This document shows positions 34,432 through 43,086 of a stretch of DNA of 64,000 bases, in pieces (position 1 is the stretch's first letter; each line of letters opens with the position of its first letter). Below the pieces are notes generated by a model. It searched no databases, was not told where the DNA came from, and saw only the letters and a list, made by a program, of their open reading frames with translations. The position numbers were made by a program, and so were the translations under genes. This stretch comes from Anaerolineae bacterium (GTDB taxonomy: Bacteria; Chloroflexota; Anaerolineae; J036; Brachytrichaceae), in assembly GCA_947476335.1 (NCBI GenBank), contig CANJQH010000007.1, forward strand, positions 1 through 64,000, read 5' to 3'.

Positions 34432-34543
34432 GTAACTACTCAGGCCAGCCAGTTTTCCAACGCGAAACACGCTATTCCTTCCCCCTTCGGAGGAAGGAAT
34501 AGCGTGTTTCGCAGGAAATACTGATTTGGGCCTGAGTAGTTAC
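34432..34543 (-). mobile_element. Element A, intact 112-bp copy
   Basis: It has complete ends and a hairpin with several compensated changes (CACGCTATTCCTTCC/GGAAGGAATAGCGTG). Exact flanks GAAATAGG lie at 34424-34431 and 34544-34551. Confidence 0.95.
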
Positions 34544-34607
34544 GAAATAGGTAATTTCATCTCCCACTTGCACAATCAGCGTTCGCAGGGTTGAATAGAG
34601 CTTGCAT

Positions 34608-35342
34608 ATGGCAAAACTTACTCCTCGCCCGCAGGGCAACTTTTCGTACCTCCCCGGCAGCGGCACATACTGTCGCGGCGTCGTCGCCGATAAGGGCTAC
34701 ACGCTTGCACACGCCACTCTCCGCACACCGCTGCCGCTCGCGCAGGGCTTCAAGGCCATCGCTGAGCATTTGGCCTCCATCGGCCGACCAGCCGAGGCGT
34801 TCTGCGGCGCCGAACTACGCATCGCCGAACCCTTCACAGCTGAAGCGTTCGCTACGTTCAACACGACATACATCAAACTGCTCGACAAGCATGGACTGCG
34901 CGACGGCGAAAACGCCACAGCCACGCGCACCAATGTCGCCATCAGTGGCGACATCGCGCCAAAGTCGCCGAGCGTCTTCGCGTTCACTTACACCATCCCC
35001 GGCGTGCGCACCGGCGGCCGCAAGAGCTTTATCGGCTCCGGCCTTGGCGAAGGAAAAATTCAGGTCGGCAAGTCGACACCCAAAGCCATGGCGGCAAAAG
35101 CCGCTGACGTCATGGGTGCGCTGAACGGGCAGCTCGAATCACTCGGCACGAAGTGGAGCGATGTCAGCCACACGACGATGTACACCGTACGCTCCGTCGA
35201 CTCATACGTGCACACCGTCGTGCTCGCCGGCATGGGCCCGGCCGCACGCAACGGCCTGCACTGGTTCTTCGCCGCACCGCCAATCCTCGATCTCGAATTC
35301 GAAGTCGACATCCGCGGCGTTGCGCAGGAGCTCTTCCTGTGA
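34608..35342 (+). CDS. RidA-like protein (uncertain)
   Basis: This 244-residue soluble protein has a C-terminal half (KAADVMGALNGQLESLGTKWSDVSHTTMYTVRSVDSY to LDLEFEVDIRGVAQE) that reads like a RidA/YjgF domain: a helix, 'W.DV..TTMYTV' and a closing strand with the beta-bulge. The N-terminal half could be a second diverged domain. RidA enzymes hydrolyse reactive imines. The ATG at 34608 is used; a TTG two codons upstream also fits. The stop overlaps the next gene in GTGA. Confidence 0.6.
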   Translation: MAKLTPRPQGNFSYLPGSGTYCRGVVADKGYTLAHATLRTPLPLAQGFKAIAEHLASIGRPAEAFCGAELRIAEPFTAEAFATFNTTYIKLLDKHGLRDGENATATRTNVAISGDIAPKSPSVFAFTYTIPGVRTGGRKSFIGSGLGEGKIQVGKSTPKAMAAKAADVMGALNGQLESLGTKWSDVSHTTMYTVRSVDSYVHTVVLAGMGPAARNGLHWFFAAPPILDLEFEVDIRGVAQELFL

Positions 35343-35986
35343 TCTCGAGCCGGCCGCTGCCGCGCTTCACGGTTCCGCGCATCGCGCCCGACCATGAACT
35401 TGACTGGGCACAGCTTCCGGCGCTGCCGCCGCTGCTGCTCGCCGACGGCAGCGGTCCGGCTCGCCAGCAGACGAAAGTGCGCATGTGTCACGACGGCAAA
35501 CTCCTGCGCGTGCGCTTCGACTGCACCGATGCGTCGATCTGGGGAAATTTCCTGAAACGAGATGATCCGATCTACGAAGAGGAAGCCGTCGAAGTTTTTC
35601 TCGCGCCTGGCGTCGATGATCCGCTGCGTTACTTTGAATTTGAAATCTCACCCGACGGCGTGCTCTGGGATGGCATCATCGAAAACCCAACGCTCGACGG
35701 TGCACAGTTCAGCGGCAATGTCGCCTGGAACTGCGCTGGCATTCACTGGAAGGCGCAGCGCAACGACTCGCAAAATATCTGGCACGTCTGGCTCGCTTTA
35801 CCGCTGCGCGAACTCGCCGGCAGTGACGCCGTCCCGCCAATCTGGCGCGCCAATTTTTATCGCATCGATCGGCCTTTTCAAAACAGCGACCCGGCCCGCG
35901 CCGAATTCAGCTGCTGGTCGCCTACGCTCACATCACCCGCTTCGTTTCATCAGCCGCAACGCTTCGGCATACTCGAATTTGCGTAA
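35339..35986 (+). CDS. Carbohydrate-binding family 9-like protein
   Basis: The 215-residue protein has the CBM9-like pattern: start of the domain at VPRIAPDHELDWAQ, then LLRVRFDCTDASIWGNFLKRDDPIYEEEAVEVFL, YFEFEISPDGVLWD and FYRIDRP near the end. No signal peptide is visible, which is common in this subfamily. The start is a GTG that overlaps the previous stop (35339-35342), implying coupling. It may recognise sugars in the catabolic block, but ligand is unknown. Confidence 0.75.
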   Translation: MISSRPLPRFTVPRIAPDHELDWAQLPALPPLLLADGSGPARQQTKVRMCHDGKLLRVRFDCTDASIWGNFLKRDDPIYEEEAVEVFLAPGVDDPLRYFEFEISPDGVLWDGIIENPTLDGAQFSGNVAWNCAGIHWKAQRNDSQNIWHVWLALPLRELAGSDAVPPIWRANFYRIDRPFQNSDPARAEFSCWSPTLTSPASFHQPQRFGILEFA

Positions 35987-36074
35987 CCTCGCCCTCGCCG
36001 GGCAACGCTCGGTCGACACGTCCGCGCACCAATCACAATCGCTGTTGAATACCATTCTCAGAGCGAACAACACC

Positions 36075-37592
36075 ATGACACTTCTCATCACCGGAGCCGA
36101 CAGCACGCTCGGCCGCGCACTCACAGCCACGCTGGCCGGCACAATTCAAGTACGCGCCATCAGCGCGTACGACGGCGACCTGCGCGATCCGCAATTCGTC
36201 GAACAAGTGCTGCAGGGCATCAACAGCGTCGTGCATCTCGCACCATTCGTCACACGCATGCCGAATGTGCTCGACAGCTTCGACCTCGCCGCACGCGGCA
36301 CGCATCATCTGGCGGCTTTGTCCGCAAAGCTCGGCGTGAAGCGCTTCGTGCTCGCCAGCAGCCTGGCACTTTTTCGGCCCGAAGATGCCGCGCAATTCCG
36401 TGTGAACGAGTCATTCCGCCCACGCCCAACCACCGATCCAGATCACCTCTGCTCGTGGCTCGGCGAGGTGTCTACGCGCGAAACCGTGCGCGTAAACGGC
36501 CTCTCCACAGCATGCCTGCGCTTTGGCGAAATCGTCGACGACGCGGCCATTGCCGCAGCCATTGCCGCAGCGGCACAGCCTAGCGCAGCCTGGCTCCACG
36601 TCGACGACGCCGTGCACGCTATTCAGCGTGCGCTCGAAATTGAGATCAAGGGCTGGTACATTGCACATATCAGCGCCGGGCCAGATGCGCTCGTCATCCC
36701 CGGCCGCGCAAAGAGTGAGCCGTTCAATTTCGTCGCATCTAAGACACTGCCGAAGGGCAGCCTCACCGTGACCCCGCGCACTTTCGCGCAGATCCCGCCC
36801 ATCGGCCGCCCGGTGCGCAACGTCGCCATCCTCGGCGCCGGCGGCCCGCTCGGCACAGCGATCACAGACGAACTGGCAAAGAGTTACACCCTGCGCCTGT
36901 GCGACCTCAAGCCCGTCGAAGAGCTGCTCGAAACGCTCAAACCACAGGCGCCCGGTGCCCCACTGCCGACGCCGCCCGCCGCACCACACGAGTGGCGCGC
37001 CGTCGATGTGCGCGACCCACAGCAGGTGCTCGCCGCGTGCGAAGGCATGGACGCCATCATCAACGTCACCGTCATCCGCAACGACGTGGCCGGCTGCTTC
37101 CAGGTGAACATGAATGGCGCCTACAACGTCATGCAGGCGGCGCTGACACATCGCATTCACCGCGTCGTTCATACAGGCCCGTACCAGGTGGTGTCAAAAG
37201 GCGCAGCCAGCTACGAGTGGGATTACGAGCTGCGCGAAGATATGCCGCCCCGCCCCGGCATCGAGTGGCTCTATCTGCTCAGCAAACTGTGCGGCCAGGA
37301 AATTGTGAAAATCATCGCGCGTCAGCATGGCTTCAGCGTGCCCGCACTGAATTTCGCCACGTTCGTGAATCACGAAGTCCCCTACGGCGAGAACATCAAT
37401 CCGCTCAGCGTCTCCTGGCAAGACTCCGCGCGCGCCATTCGCAACGCGCTTGAAGTCGAAAGCCTGCCCACACCGTTCGAACTTTTCCATATCGGCACAG
37501 ACCTGCCGCACGACAACTTCGTCAACGAAAAACCCAAACGGCTGCTCGGCTGGAAGCCGCAGCATTCGCTTGATAATTTCTATCGGCGCTGA
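36075..37592 (+). CDS. Tandem NAD-dependent epimerase/dehydratase (double SDR)
   Basis: The 505-residue protein is made of two extended SDR domains. The first starts LLITGADSTLGRAL, has the usual VVHLAP stretch, but has no YxxxK (WLGEV at that place). The second starts about residue 255 with AILGAGGPLGTAI and has the catalytic tyrosine-lysine pair in WLYLLSKLCG. So the C-terminal half is probably active and the N-terminal half is probably structural or degenerate. Sugar or sugar-nucleotide oxidation/epimerisation is likely in this context. The ATG at 36075 begins directly at the Rossmann fold. Confidence 0.82.
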   Translation: MTLLITGADSTLGRALTATLAGTIQVRAISAYDGDLRDPQFVEQVLQGINSVVHLAPFVTRMPNVLDSFDLAARGTHHLAALSAKLGVKRFVLASSLALFRPEDAAQFRVNESFRPRPTTDPDHLCSWLGEVSTRETVRVNGLSTACLRFGEIVDDAAIAAAIAAAAQPSAAWLHVDDAVHAIQRALEIEIKGWYIAHISAGPDALVIPGRAKSEPFNFVASKTLPKGSLTVTPRTFAQIPPIGRPVRNVAILGAGGPLGTAITDELAKSYTLRLCDLKPVEELLETLKPQAPGAPLPTPPAAPHEWRAVDVRDPQQVLAACEGMDAIINVTVIRNDVAGCFQVNMNGAYNVMQAALTHRIHRVVHTGPYQVVSKGAASYEWDYELREDMPPRPGIEWLYLLSKLCGQEIVKIIARQHGFSVPALNFATFVNHEVPYGENINPLSVSWQDSARAIRNALEVESLPTPFELFHIGTDLPHDNFVNEKPKRLLGWKPQHSLDNFYRR

Positions 37593-37610
37593 ATTCACGC
37601 CTACTGGTTT

Positions 37611-37655
37611 GGCCTGAATCGTTAACGTGACTCGGCAAGGTAGCAAGTCGCGCTG
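37611..37655. repeat. Remnants of element A end and element D ends
   Basis: GGCCTGAATCGTTAAC resembles the right terminus of element A. It runs into TTAACGTGACT and GGTAGCAAGTCGCG, which match the two ends of element D with the interior gone. Confidence 0.5.
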
Positions 37656-37745
37656 AGTTCCTGTCCATAAGTTTTGTCCGGCAGATTCGCCTCCCCCGCA
37701 AAGTGGGGGAGGCGAATCTGCCGCCAGAACTTTTGGCGACTCACT
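37656..37745 (-). mobile_element. Element B, 90-bp copy
   Basis: The copy is inverted relative to the one at 31208. Right flank is TA (37746-37747) and left flank is TG, so one side of the expected TA duplication has mutated. The 21-bp hairpin arms have one mismatch at the tip. It ends 18 bases before the creatininase-family gene. Confidence 0.85.
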
Positions 37746-37763
37746 TAGTTACGGAGAAATTCA

Positions 37764-38570
37764 ATGCAACTCGGAAACATCCCCTGGACGCAGGTCGCGG
37801 AACACACACACAAAGTCATCGTCGTGCCAATTGGTTCGTTCGAACAGCACGGCCACCACCTGCCATTACTGACCGACAGCATGATCGGCAGTGAAATCGC
37901 ACACCGCGCTGAAGCCGAACTCGGCGACGCCGCCATGTTCCTGCCCATGCTCTACATCGGCGCGTCAGACCATCACCTCGGCTTCCCCGGCACGATCAGC
38001 CTGAGCATGGAGGTATACACAAAAGCGCTGATTGATCTCGTCGAAAGTCTGATCGGCGCAGGCTTCCGCAAGATCTTCCTGCTGAACTCGCACGCCGGAA
38101 ACATCGTGCCGGCCGGCACCGCGCTGTACGAAGTGAACCTGCGCTACCACGAGGAAGTGCCCGATATGTGGCTTACCTTCGCCAGCTGGTTCGACCTGGC
38201 GCGCGAACAGGTGGCCGTGCTCGAAGGCATGGAACAGCAGAACGTGCTGCACGCCTGCGAGTGGGAAACCAGCATCATCCTGCGCTCGCACGGCGACCTC
38301 GTGCAACGCAAAAACGTGAAGACTGCGCGCACACCGTTCAAGTCGGACTTCTACAGCCCCGACCAAAGCGGCCGCTCGCGCGTCAGCGTGACGAAAACCA
38401 TTCGTCAAATGACCCCCACCGGCGCACTTGGCCGCCCTGACCTCGCCTCCGAAGAAAAAGGCGAACGCATTTTGCAGGTCGCTGTCGCCGAAGTCGTTGC
38501 CTTCGTGCGCGAATTCGACGGCTGGCAGCCGGCTAAGCCGCGCGCAGTGAACACCAAACCCGGCTTCTAA
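37764..38570 (+). CDS. Creatininase-family amidohydrolase
   Basis: This 268-residue protein shows the metal-site signature VPIGSFEQHGHHLPLLTD, then DHHLGFPGTISL and LNSHAGN, as in creatininase and related lactam/amide hydrolases such as MftE. It probably needs two divalent metals. The natural substrate is unknown; placement before rhamnose genes suggests a sugar-acid lactone or amide. A GGAG eight bases before the ATG supports the start, and it lies directly after an element B copy. Confidence 0.85.
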   Translation: MQLGNIPWTQVAEHTHKVIVVPIGSFEQHGHHLPLLTDSMIGSEIAHRAEAELGDAAMFLPMLYIGASDHHLGFPGTISLSMEVYTKALIDLVESLIGAGFRKIFLLNSHAGNIVPAGTALYEVNLRYHEEVPDMWLTFASWFDLAREQVAVLEGMEQQNVLHACEWETSIILRSHGDLVQRKNVKTARTPFKSDFYSPDQSGRSRVSVTKTIRQMTPTGALGRPDLASEEKGERILQVAVAEVVAFVREFDGWQPAKPRAVNTKPGF

Positions 38571-38576
38571 AAAGCC

Positions 38577-38634
38577 GCAACTACTCAGGCATAAGTCGAT
38601 ATTTCCCGCGATATAGACCGGCCTGAATATTGAT
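38577..38634. repeat. Degenerate element A remnant
   Basis: GCAACTACTCAGGC, GATATTTCCCGCGA and GGCCTGAA keep the order of element A without the hairpin. It begins 6 bases after the creatininase-family stop codon. Confidence 0.65.
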
Positions 38635-38649
38635 AAAAAGCCAGGTTTG

Positions 38650-38680
38650 CGGTTGACGAACCGTCAGGTTTCGTCAACCG
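38650..38680. promoter_or_regulatory. Long palindrome upstream of the rhamnose genes
   Basis: CGGTTGACGAACC, loop GTCA, then GGTTTCGTCAACCG forms a 13-bp stem with one bulged base. It lies about 210 bases before rhaM and 80 bases after the creatininase-family gene. It may be an operator for the rhamnose genes or a terminator; the run of five T begins only about 20 bases downstream, which weakens the terminator reading. Confidence 0.5.
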
Positions 38681-38890
38681 TGGCCACACCGAAATGCGTT
38701 TTTAAAACACTGCACGTAAACTGCTGCGTAGCTATTTTTATAAGACGCAACGGCCTAGCTCTTTTCAGCTCTTTTCAGATCTGAAGCGAATCGATCCTGC
38801 CAAAATCAACAGGAATTTAAAATTCGTAGAAATTGAAAATAGATGAACAAAAGCCAAGCAACTGCGAAAAAACTGCGTGAGGTAATTCCT

Positions 38891-39214
38891 GTGAACAGAA
38901 TCGGATTCCTGCTGAAAGTCAAGAAAGAGTTGATCCCCGAATACGTCGAGCATCACAAGCAAGTGTGGCCCGAAATGCTTGATGCTCTGCGCCGCACCGG
39001 CTGGCACAACTACTCAATCTTCATGCGCGAAGACGGCATGCTCTTTGGCTATTTTGAAACGCCCGAAAGCTTCGAGGTCGCCAAACAAAAAATGGCCGCC
39101 GAACCGATCAACGCCAAGTGGCAGGATTTCATGGCGCCATACTTCGAAGGAGCCGGCGACACGCACGCAGATGCGATGATGGGCGACCTCGTCGAGGTCT
39201 TTCACCTGGATTAA
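38891..39214 (+). CDS. rhaM: L-rhamnose mutarotase
   Basis: This 107-residue protein interconverts alpha and beta anomers of L-rhamnose before isomerisation. Family features are FLLKVKKELIPEYVEHHKQVWPEM near the start, and YSIF and FGYFETPESFE in the middle. The GTG at 38891 is chosen because AGGT lies seven bases upstream and the domain begins there; an ATG at 38843 would add 16 residues with no family counterpart. It is followed after 6 bases by rhaI. Confidence 0.88.
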   Translation: MNRIGFLLKVKKELIPEYVEHHKQVWPEMLDALRRTGWHNYSIFMREDGMLFGYFETPESFEVAKQKMAAEPINAKWQDFMAPYFEGAGDTHADAMMGDLVEVFHLD

Positions 39215-39220
39215 CACGAA

Positions 39221-40474
39221 ATGGCTGCACAATCTCACGCATCCGCCTACGCCGTCCTCGCGGAACAACTGGCCGCCGAAGGCCTGAACGTCGAACAGAT
39301 CAAGACCGCGCTCAAGGCGCAGCGCATCGAGACGCCGTCGTGGGGCTACGCCAACAGCGGCACGCGCTTCAAGGCCTTCTCATGGCCCGGCGCCGCGCGC
39401 ACGACGCGCGAAAAGCTCGACGATGCCGCCACCGTGCACAAATACACCGGCATCGCTCCGACCGTGGCCGTGCACATTCCGTGGGACAAGCCCGAGGACG
39501 GCGACTACGTGGCCATGGGCCAGTACGCACAGTCGCAGGGCGTGCGCATCGGCGCCGTCAACCCCAACGTCTTCCAGGACGAAGCCTATCGCCTCGGCTC
39601 GCTCGGTCACCCGCACAGCGCCGCGCGCGAAATGGCGCTCGACCATCTCGTCGAGTGCTGCGACATCATGGGCAAAACCGGCAGCGACCTGCTCAGCCTG
39701 TGGTTCGCCGACGGCACCAACTACGCCGGCCAGGACGACCTGCGCGCGCGCAAGCGCCGCTTCGAAGAAGGCCTCTCGGTCGTTTATAAGAACATGCCCG
39801 CCGGCGGCCGCATGCTCATCGAATACAAGTTCTTTGAGCCGGCCTTTTATTCCACCGACATCCCCGACTGGGGCACGGCCTATGCCTGGTGCCTCAAGCT
39901 CGGCCCGCAGGCGCAAGTGCTGGTCGACCTCGGCCATCACGCGCACGGCGTCAACATCGAACAGATCGTGGCGTTCCTGCTCGACGAAGGCCGCCTCGGC
40001 GGCTTCCACTTCAACAACCGCAAGTACGCCGACGACGACCTGATCGTGGGCAGCGTCAACCCGTACGAACTCTTCCTGATCTACAACGAACTCACCGGCG
40101 CCGCGCTCGGCACGAATGAGCCGTCGCGCAGCTGCGCCGCCGACGTGGCGTACATGATTGATCAGTCGCACAACATCGAGGGCAAGATCGGCGCGATGAT
40201 TCTGTCCGTGCTGAACTGCCAGGAAGCCTACGCCCGCTCGCTGTGCGTGCCGCGCGCAAAGGTCGCCGCGCTGCAGGCGGACGGCAACGTGCTCGGCGCG
40301 CATCACGCGCTCACCGAGGCCTTCCGCACCGACGTGCGCCCGCTGCTCGCGCAGGTGCGCGAAGAGCTCGGCGTGCCGACCAACCCAATCGCCGCCTACT
40401 TCGCCTCCGGCCACGACGCACAGATCGCCGCGGCCCGCGGCACAGCCACCGCTGGCGGCGGCTATCAGAGCTGA
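39221..40474 (+). CDS. rhaI: L-rhamnose isomerase, RhaI (Pseudomonas) type
   Basis: The 417-residue protein converts L-rhamnose to L-rhamnulose. It has the xylose-isomerase-like barrel features of Rha[13 protein letters not shown] near residue 40, metal/substrate residues in [29 protein letters not shown] and [16 protein letters not shown], and [13 protein letters not shown]. It is distinct from the enterobacterial RhaA family. It is cotranscribed with rhaM and rhaB. Confidence 0.92.
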   Translation: MAAQSHASAYAVLAEQLAAEGLNVEQIKTALKAQRIETPSWGYANSGTRFKAFSWPGAARTTREKLDDAATVHKYTGIAPTVAVHIPWDKPEDGDYVAMGQYAQSQGVRIGAVNPNVFQDEAYRLGSLGHPHSAAREMALDHLVECCDIMGKTGSDLLSLWFADGTNYAGQDDLRARKRRFEEGLSVVYKNMPAGGRMLIEYKFFEPAFYSTDIPDWGTAYAWCLKLGPQAQVLVDLGHHAHGVNIEQIVAFLLDEGRLGGFHFNNRKYADDDLIVGSVNPYELFLIYNELTGAALGTNEPSRSCAADVAYMIDQSHNIEGKIGAMILSVLNCQEAYARSLCVPRAKVAALQADGNVLGAHHALTEAFRTDVRPLLAQVREELGVPTNPIAAYFASGHDAQIAAARGTATAGGGYQS

Positions 40475-40486
40475 ACCCACGGCACA

Positions 40487-40527
40487 GCGCTTCGTTCGAT
40501 CACCGGATTCCGGATCGAGCGAAGCGC
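40487..40527 (+). promoter_or_regulatory. Hairpin between rhaI and rhaB
   Basis: GCGCTTCGTTCGATC pairs with GATCGAGCGAAGCGC (14 of 15) across an 11-base loop, ending 10 bases before the rhaB ATG. In the mRNA it could block the rhaB ribosome site or stabilise the upstream message. No T tract follows. Confidence 0.6.
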
Positions 40528-40537
40528 GGCGCTGCCC

Positions 40538-42025
40538 ATGTTTGAGATGAGCGAAATCACCGTCGCCGCCGTCGACCTCGGCGCCGAAAGCGGTCGCGTC
40601 ATGCGCGCCGCCTTCGACGGCCACACACTACGCCTGAGCGAGGCGCATCGCTTCCCGAATCAGGCCGTGCGCCTCGCCGTCGGCGAACGCATCAGCCTGC
40701 ACTGGGATGTGCTGCGCCTGTTCCACGAGATCAAGCAGGGCATCGGCCGCGCCGCCCATCAGGGCACAATCGCCGCCGTCGGCCTCGATACGTGGGGCGT
40801 CGACTTCGCGCTGCTCGACGAACGCGACCGGCTGATCGGCAATCCGCACTGCTATCGCGACCCGCGCACCGACGGCGTGCTTGAATCGCTCACCCGCCGG
40901 CTGCCGCGCGCCGAAATCTTCGAACGCACCGGCATCCAGTTCCTGTCCTTTAACACGCTCTATCAGGTCGCCGCAATGGCGAACGCACGCGACCCACAGC
41001 TCGACACGGCGCGCACGTTCCTGACGATTCCGGACCTGTTCAACTTCTGGCTGAGCGGCGCCAAAGCGTGCGAATTTTCGAACGCCACCACCACGCAGAT
41101 GTACGACACGCGCGCCGGCGACTGGGCGCGCGGCATGCTGGCGCAGGCCGGCATTCCCAGCCACTTCCTGCCCGCGGTCGTCGCACCCGGAACCGTGCTG
41201 GGCGACATGCAGCGCGCCGTTGCCGAGGAGCTGGGCGTGGCGCGCGTGCCGATCATCGCGCCGGCCTGCCATGACACCGGCTCAGCCGTCGCCGGCGCGC
41301 CGCTGCGCTCGCGCCACGCCGCCTACATCAGCAGCGGCACCTGGTCGCTGGTGGGCGCCGAATCCTCGGCGCCGGTGATCAATCCGAAGGCGCTGGCGAA
41401 CAACTTCACCAACGAAGGCGGCGTCGGCGGCACATCGCGCGTGCTGAAGAACGTGATGGGCTTGTGGCTGCTGCAGGAGTCGCGCCGCACATGGGCAGCC
41501 GAAGGGCGCGAGTACGGCTACGCCGAACTCGCCGCGCTCGCCGCGGACGCGACGCCGTTCGCCCACATCATCGACCCGGACGACGCAGCGTTCCTCGCAC
41601 CGGGCGACATGCCGGCGCGCATCCGCACATGGTGCGCCGATCGCGGCCTGCCGCAGCCGAACACGGTCGCAGAAATGGCGCGCTGCATCTTCGACAGCCT
41701 GGCGCTGAAATATCGCCTCGTCATCGACGCGCTCGCCGACATGCTCGGCTACTCCCTCGACACCGTGCACGTCGTCGGCGGCGGCTCACAGAACGAGCTG
41801 CTCTGCCAGCTCACCGCCGACGTCGCCGGCCGGCCAGTCGTCGCCGGTCCGGTGGAAGCCACCGCCATCGGCAACGCGCTCGTGCAGTTGATCGCACTCG
41901 GCGCCGTGTCCGATCTCGACGAGGGTCGGGCGATGGTCGCCAGCTCGTTCGCCGCGAAGACGTACGAACCGCGCCCGGATGCAAGGGTGGAAGAGGCGTA
42001 CGCGAGGTTCTGCGGACTGGGATAG
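40538..42025 (+). CDS. rhaB: Rhamnulokinase
   Basis: This 495-residue FGGY-family kinase phosphorylates L-rhamnulose. [13 protein letters not shown] is the N-terminal phosphate-binding motif, [12 protein letters not shown] the substrate region, [15 protein letters not shown] and SSGTWSLVG the second domain motifs, and [25 protein letters not shown] the adenosine site. Length is normal. The aldolase gene (rhaD) is absent from the window, so the pathway is completed elsewhere. Confidence 0.93.
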   Translation: MFEMSEITVAAVDLGAESGRVMRAAFDGHTLRLSEAHRFPNQAVRLAVGERISLHWDVLRLFHEIKQGIGRAAHQGTIAAVGLDTWGVDFALLDERDRLIGNPHCYRDPRTDGVLESLTRRLPRAEIFERTGIQFLSFNTLYQVAAMANARDPQLDTARTFLTIPDLFNFWLSGAKACEFSNATTTQMYDTRAGDWARGMLAQAGIPSHFLPAVVAPGTVLGDMQRAVAEELGVARVPIIAPACHDTGSAVAGAPLRSRHAAYISSGTWSLVGAESSAPVINPKALANNFTNEGGVGGTSRVLKNVMGLWLLQESRRTWAAEGREYGYAELAALAADATPFAHIIDPDDAAFLAPGDMPARIRTWCADRGLPQPNTVAEMARCIFDSLALKYRLVIDALADMLGYSLDTVHVVGGGSQNELLCQLTADVAGRPVVAGPVEATAIGNALVQLIALGAVSDLDEGRAMVASSFAAKTYEPRPDARVEEAYARFCGLG

Positions 42026-42061
42026 GGAGAGGGCGGAGAACGCGAAGGCGGCGAAAAGACG

Positions 42062-42195
42062 CCGGGCCTGCTCGATCTCGGCGATGCGCAGGTTTCCCAC
42101 GATCTGCGCCGGGCTATGTCGTTTGCCTTTCACTTGTTCGTCTCCGTGCCTCTCGTTGACGCCGGAGACTGTAATTCAACCTGGCACCATTTCAG
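42062..42195 (-). pseudogene. IS3-family transposase 5' remnant
   Basis: On the minus strand, a terminus-like CCCCCTGAAATGGTGCCAGG (about 42176-42195) is followed by an open frame reading KGKRHSPAQIVGNLRIAEIEQAR (42062-42133). This is the usual N terminus of an IS3-family OrfA (K-RHSPEQI-x-KLREAE). Homology then stops at the edge of rhaB. Only this end of the insertion sequence survives. Confidence 0.6.
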
Positions 42196-42560
42196 GGGGC
42201 CGGATCAGTCTTCCACCGCCCCGAACGGTCGTCCACGTAGCGCACGTTCCCCGCCGCGTCATACCAGTAGTGCAGCGACAGCTTCGTCGCCGCCCCGTCC
42301 CGGTCGTCGTCCGGACACGTCGCCGCCGTCGTGATCACGCACGTCTGCCGCAGTCGCCCGTAGTGCTGCTGCCCCCAGTTCTGCGTCTCCTGCCCGTAGT
42401 ACCGCCAGTGCTGCGTCGTCCCGTTCCCGTACCCTACGCTGTTCCGCTGCCCCAGCCCGTTGTACGTCGCGTTCGCCGCCAGCGTCCGCTGATCACCCGC
42501 CCCCGCGCGTCGTATCCGTTCGACCGCGTCACCGCGCTCCCGGCACCCAGGGCGGCGCAC
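42192..42560 (-). pseudogene. RHS/YD-repeat protein fragment
   Basis: The frame reads NATYNGLGQRNSVGYGNGTT, then HYWYDAAGNVRYVDDRSGRW, typical YD repeats of RHS-type surface/toxin proteins. A neighbouring frame upstream holds NGYDARGRVIS, implying a frameshift near 42510. The fragment ends where the IS3 remnant begins, so an insertion probably broke the gene. No start, toxin domain or immunity gene is left. Confidence 0.7.
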
Positions 42561-42801
42561 CTTCGGTGCTGTGCCCCGGGCTGGGACGCAACCGCTCCTT
42601 CGGAGCTCAGTGCCAGCACGCCGCTGCGGATCGCACCTTCGGCGCTCATGTTCAGCCGAAAGCGCTGCACTATTGCGAATAACATCTCAGTAAGAGCCTC
42701 GCCCCAGACTGAAGAGCAGATCCGAACGCCGTGTTTGAAATCAGCTGTCGTCCACGGACCGCCAGCGCCAACGGCGCGGTGGTTGGGCCATGAGCCCTGA
42801 A

Positions 42802-42858
42802 AGGGCGGTCTGTCTTTTCAGCCCGGGGCGATGCACCGCAGGTGCGCAAGCCCCGGGT
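42802..42858 (+). repeat. Element E hairpin relic, copy 2
   Basis: AGGGCGGTCTGTCTTTTCA precedes a stem GCCCGGGGC/GCCCCGGGT. The leader matches the one at 22777, while the stem has a different but still paired sequence. Confidence 0.5.
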
Positions 42859-42942
42859 GAACGCGTTGTGCGCTGAACGGCGGCGGTATGACGTCAGCGT
42901 CATGACGTACATGCAGACGAGGCAAGTGTCTAACAGGCTCTA

Positions 42943-43032
42943 AGTGAGTCGCCAAAAGTTCTGGCGGCAGATTCGCCTCCCCCGCAAAGCGGGGGAGGCA
43001 AATCTGCCGGACAAAACTTATGGACAGGAACT
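42943..43032 (+). mobile_element. Element B, 90-bp copy
   Basis: It is nearly identical to the copy at 31208, with TA on both sides (42941-42942 and 43033-43034). The hairpin arms differ at one position. It lies just upstream of the AT-rich acetyltransferase gene. Confidence 0.88.
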
Positions 43033-43086
43033 TAGCATTGGCGCTATCGCTGGTTGTGCAAGACCTCTTGCGTAAATAATTGCTTT

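Noticed and set aside
35562-36074. Frame open upstream of the double SDR, overlapping the CBM9-like gene
   Set aside because: It is the off-frame shadow of the CBM9-like gene; the Rossmann start at 36075 is clear.
42670-42912. Small minus-strand open frame in the RHS/IS3 debris
   Set aside because: It runs through the element E hairpin and has no recognisable domain or start context.
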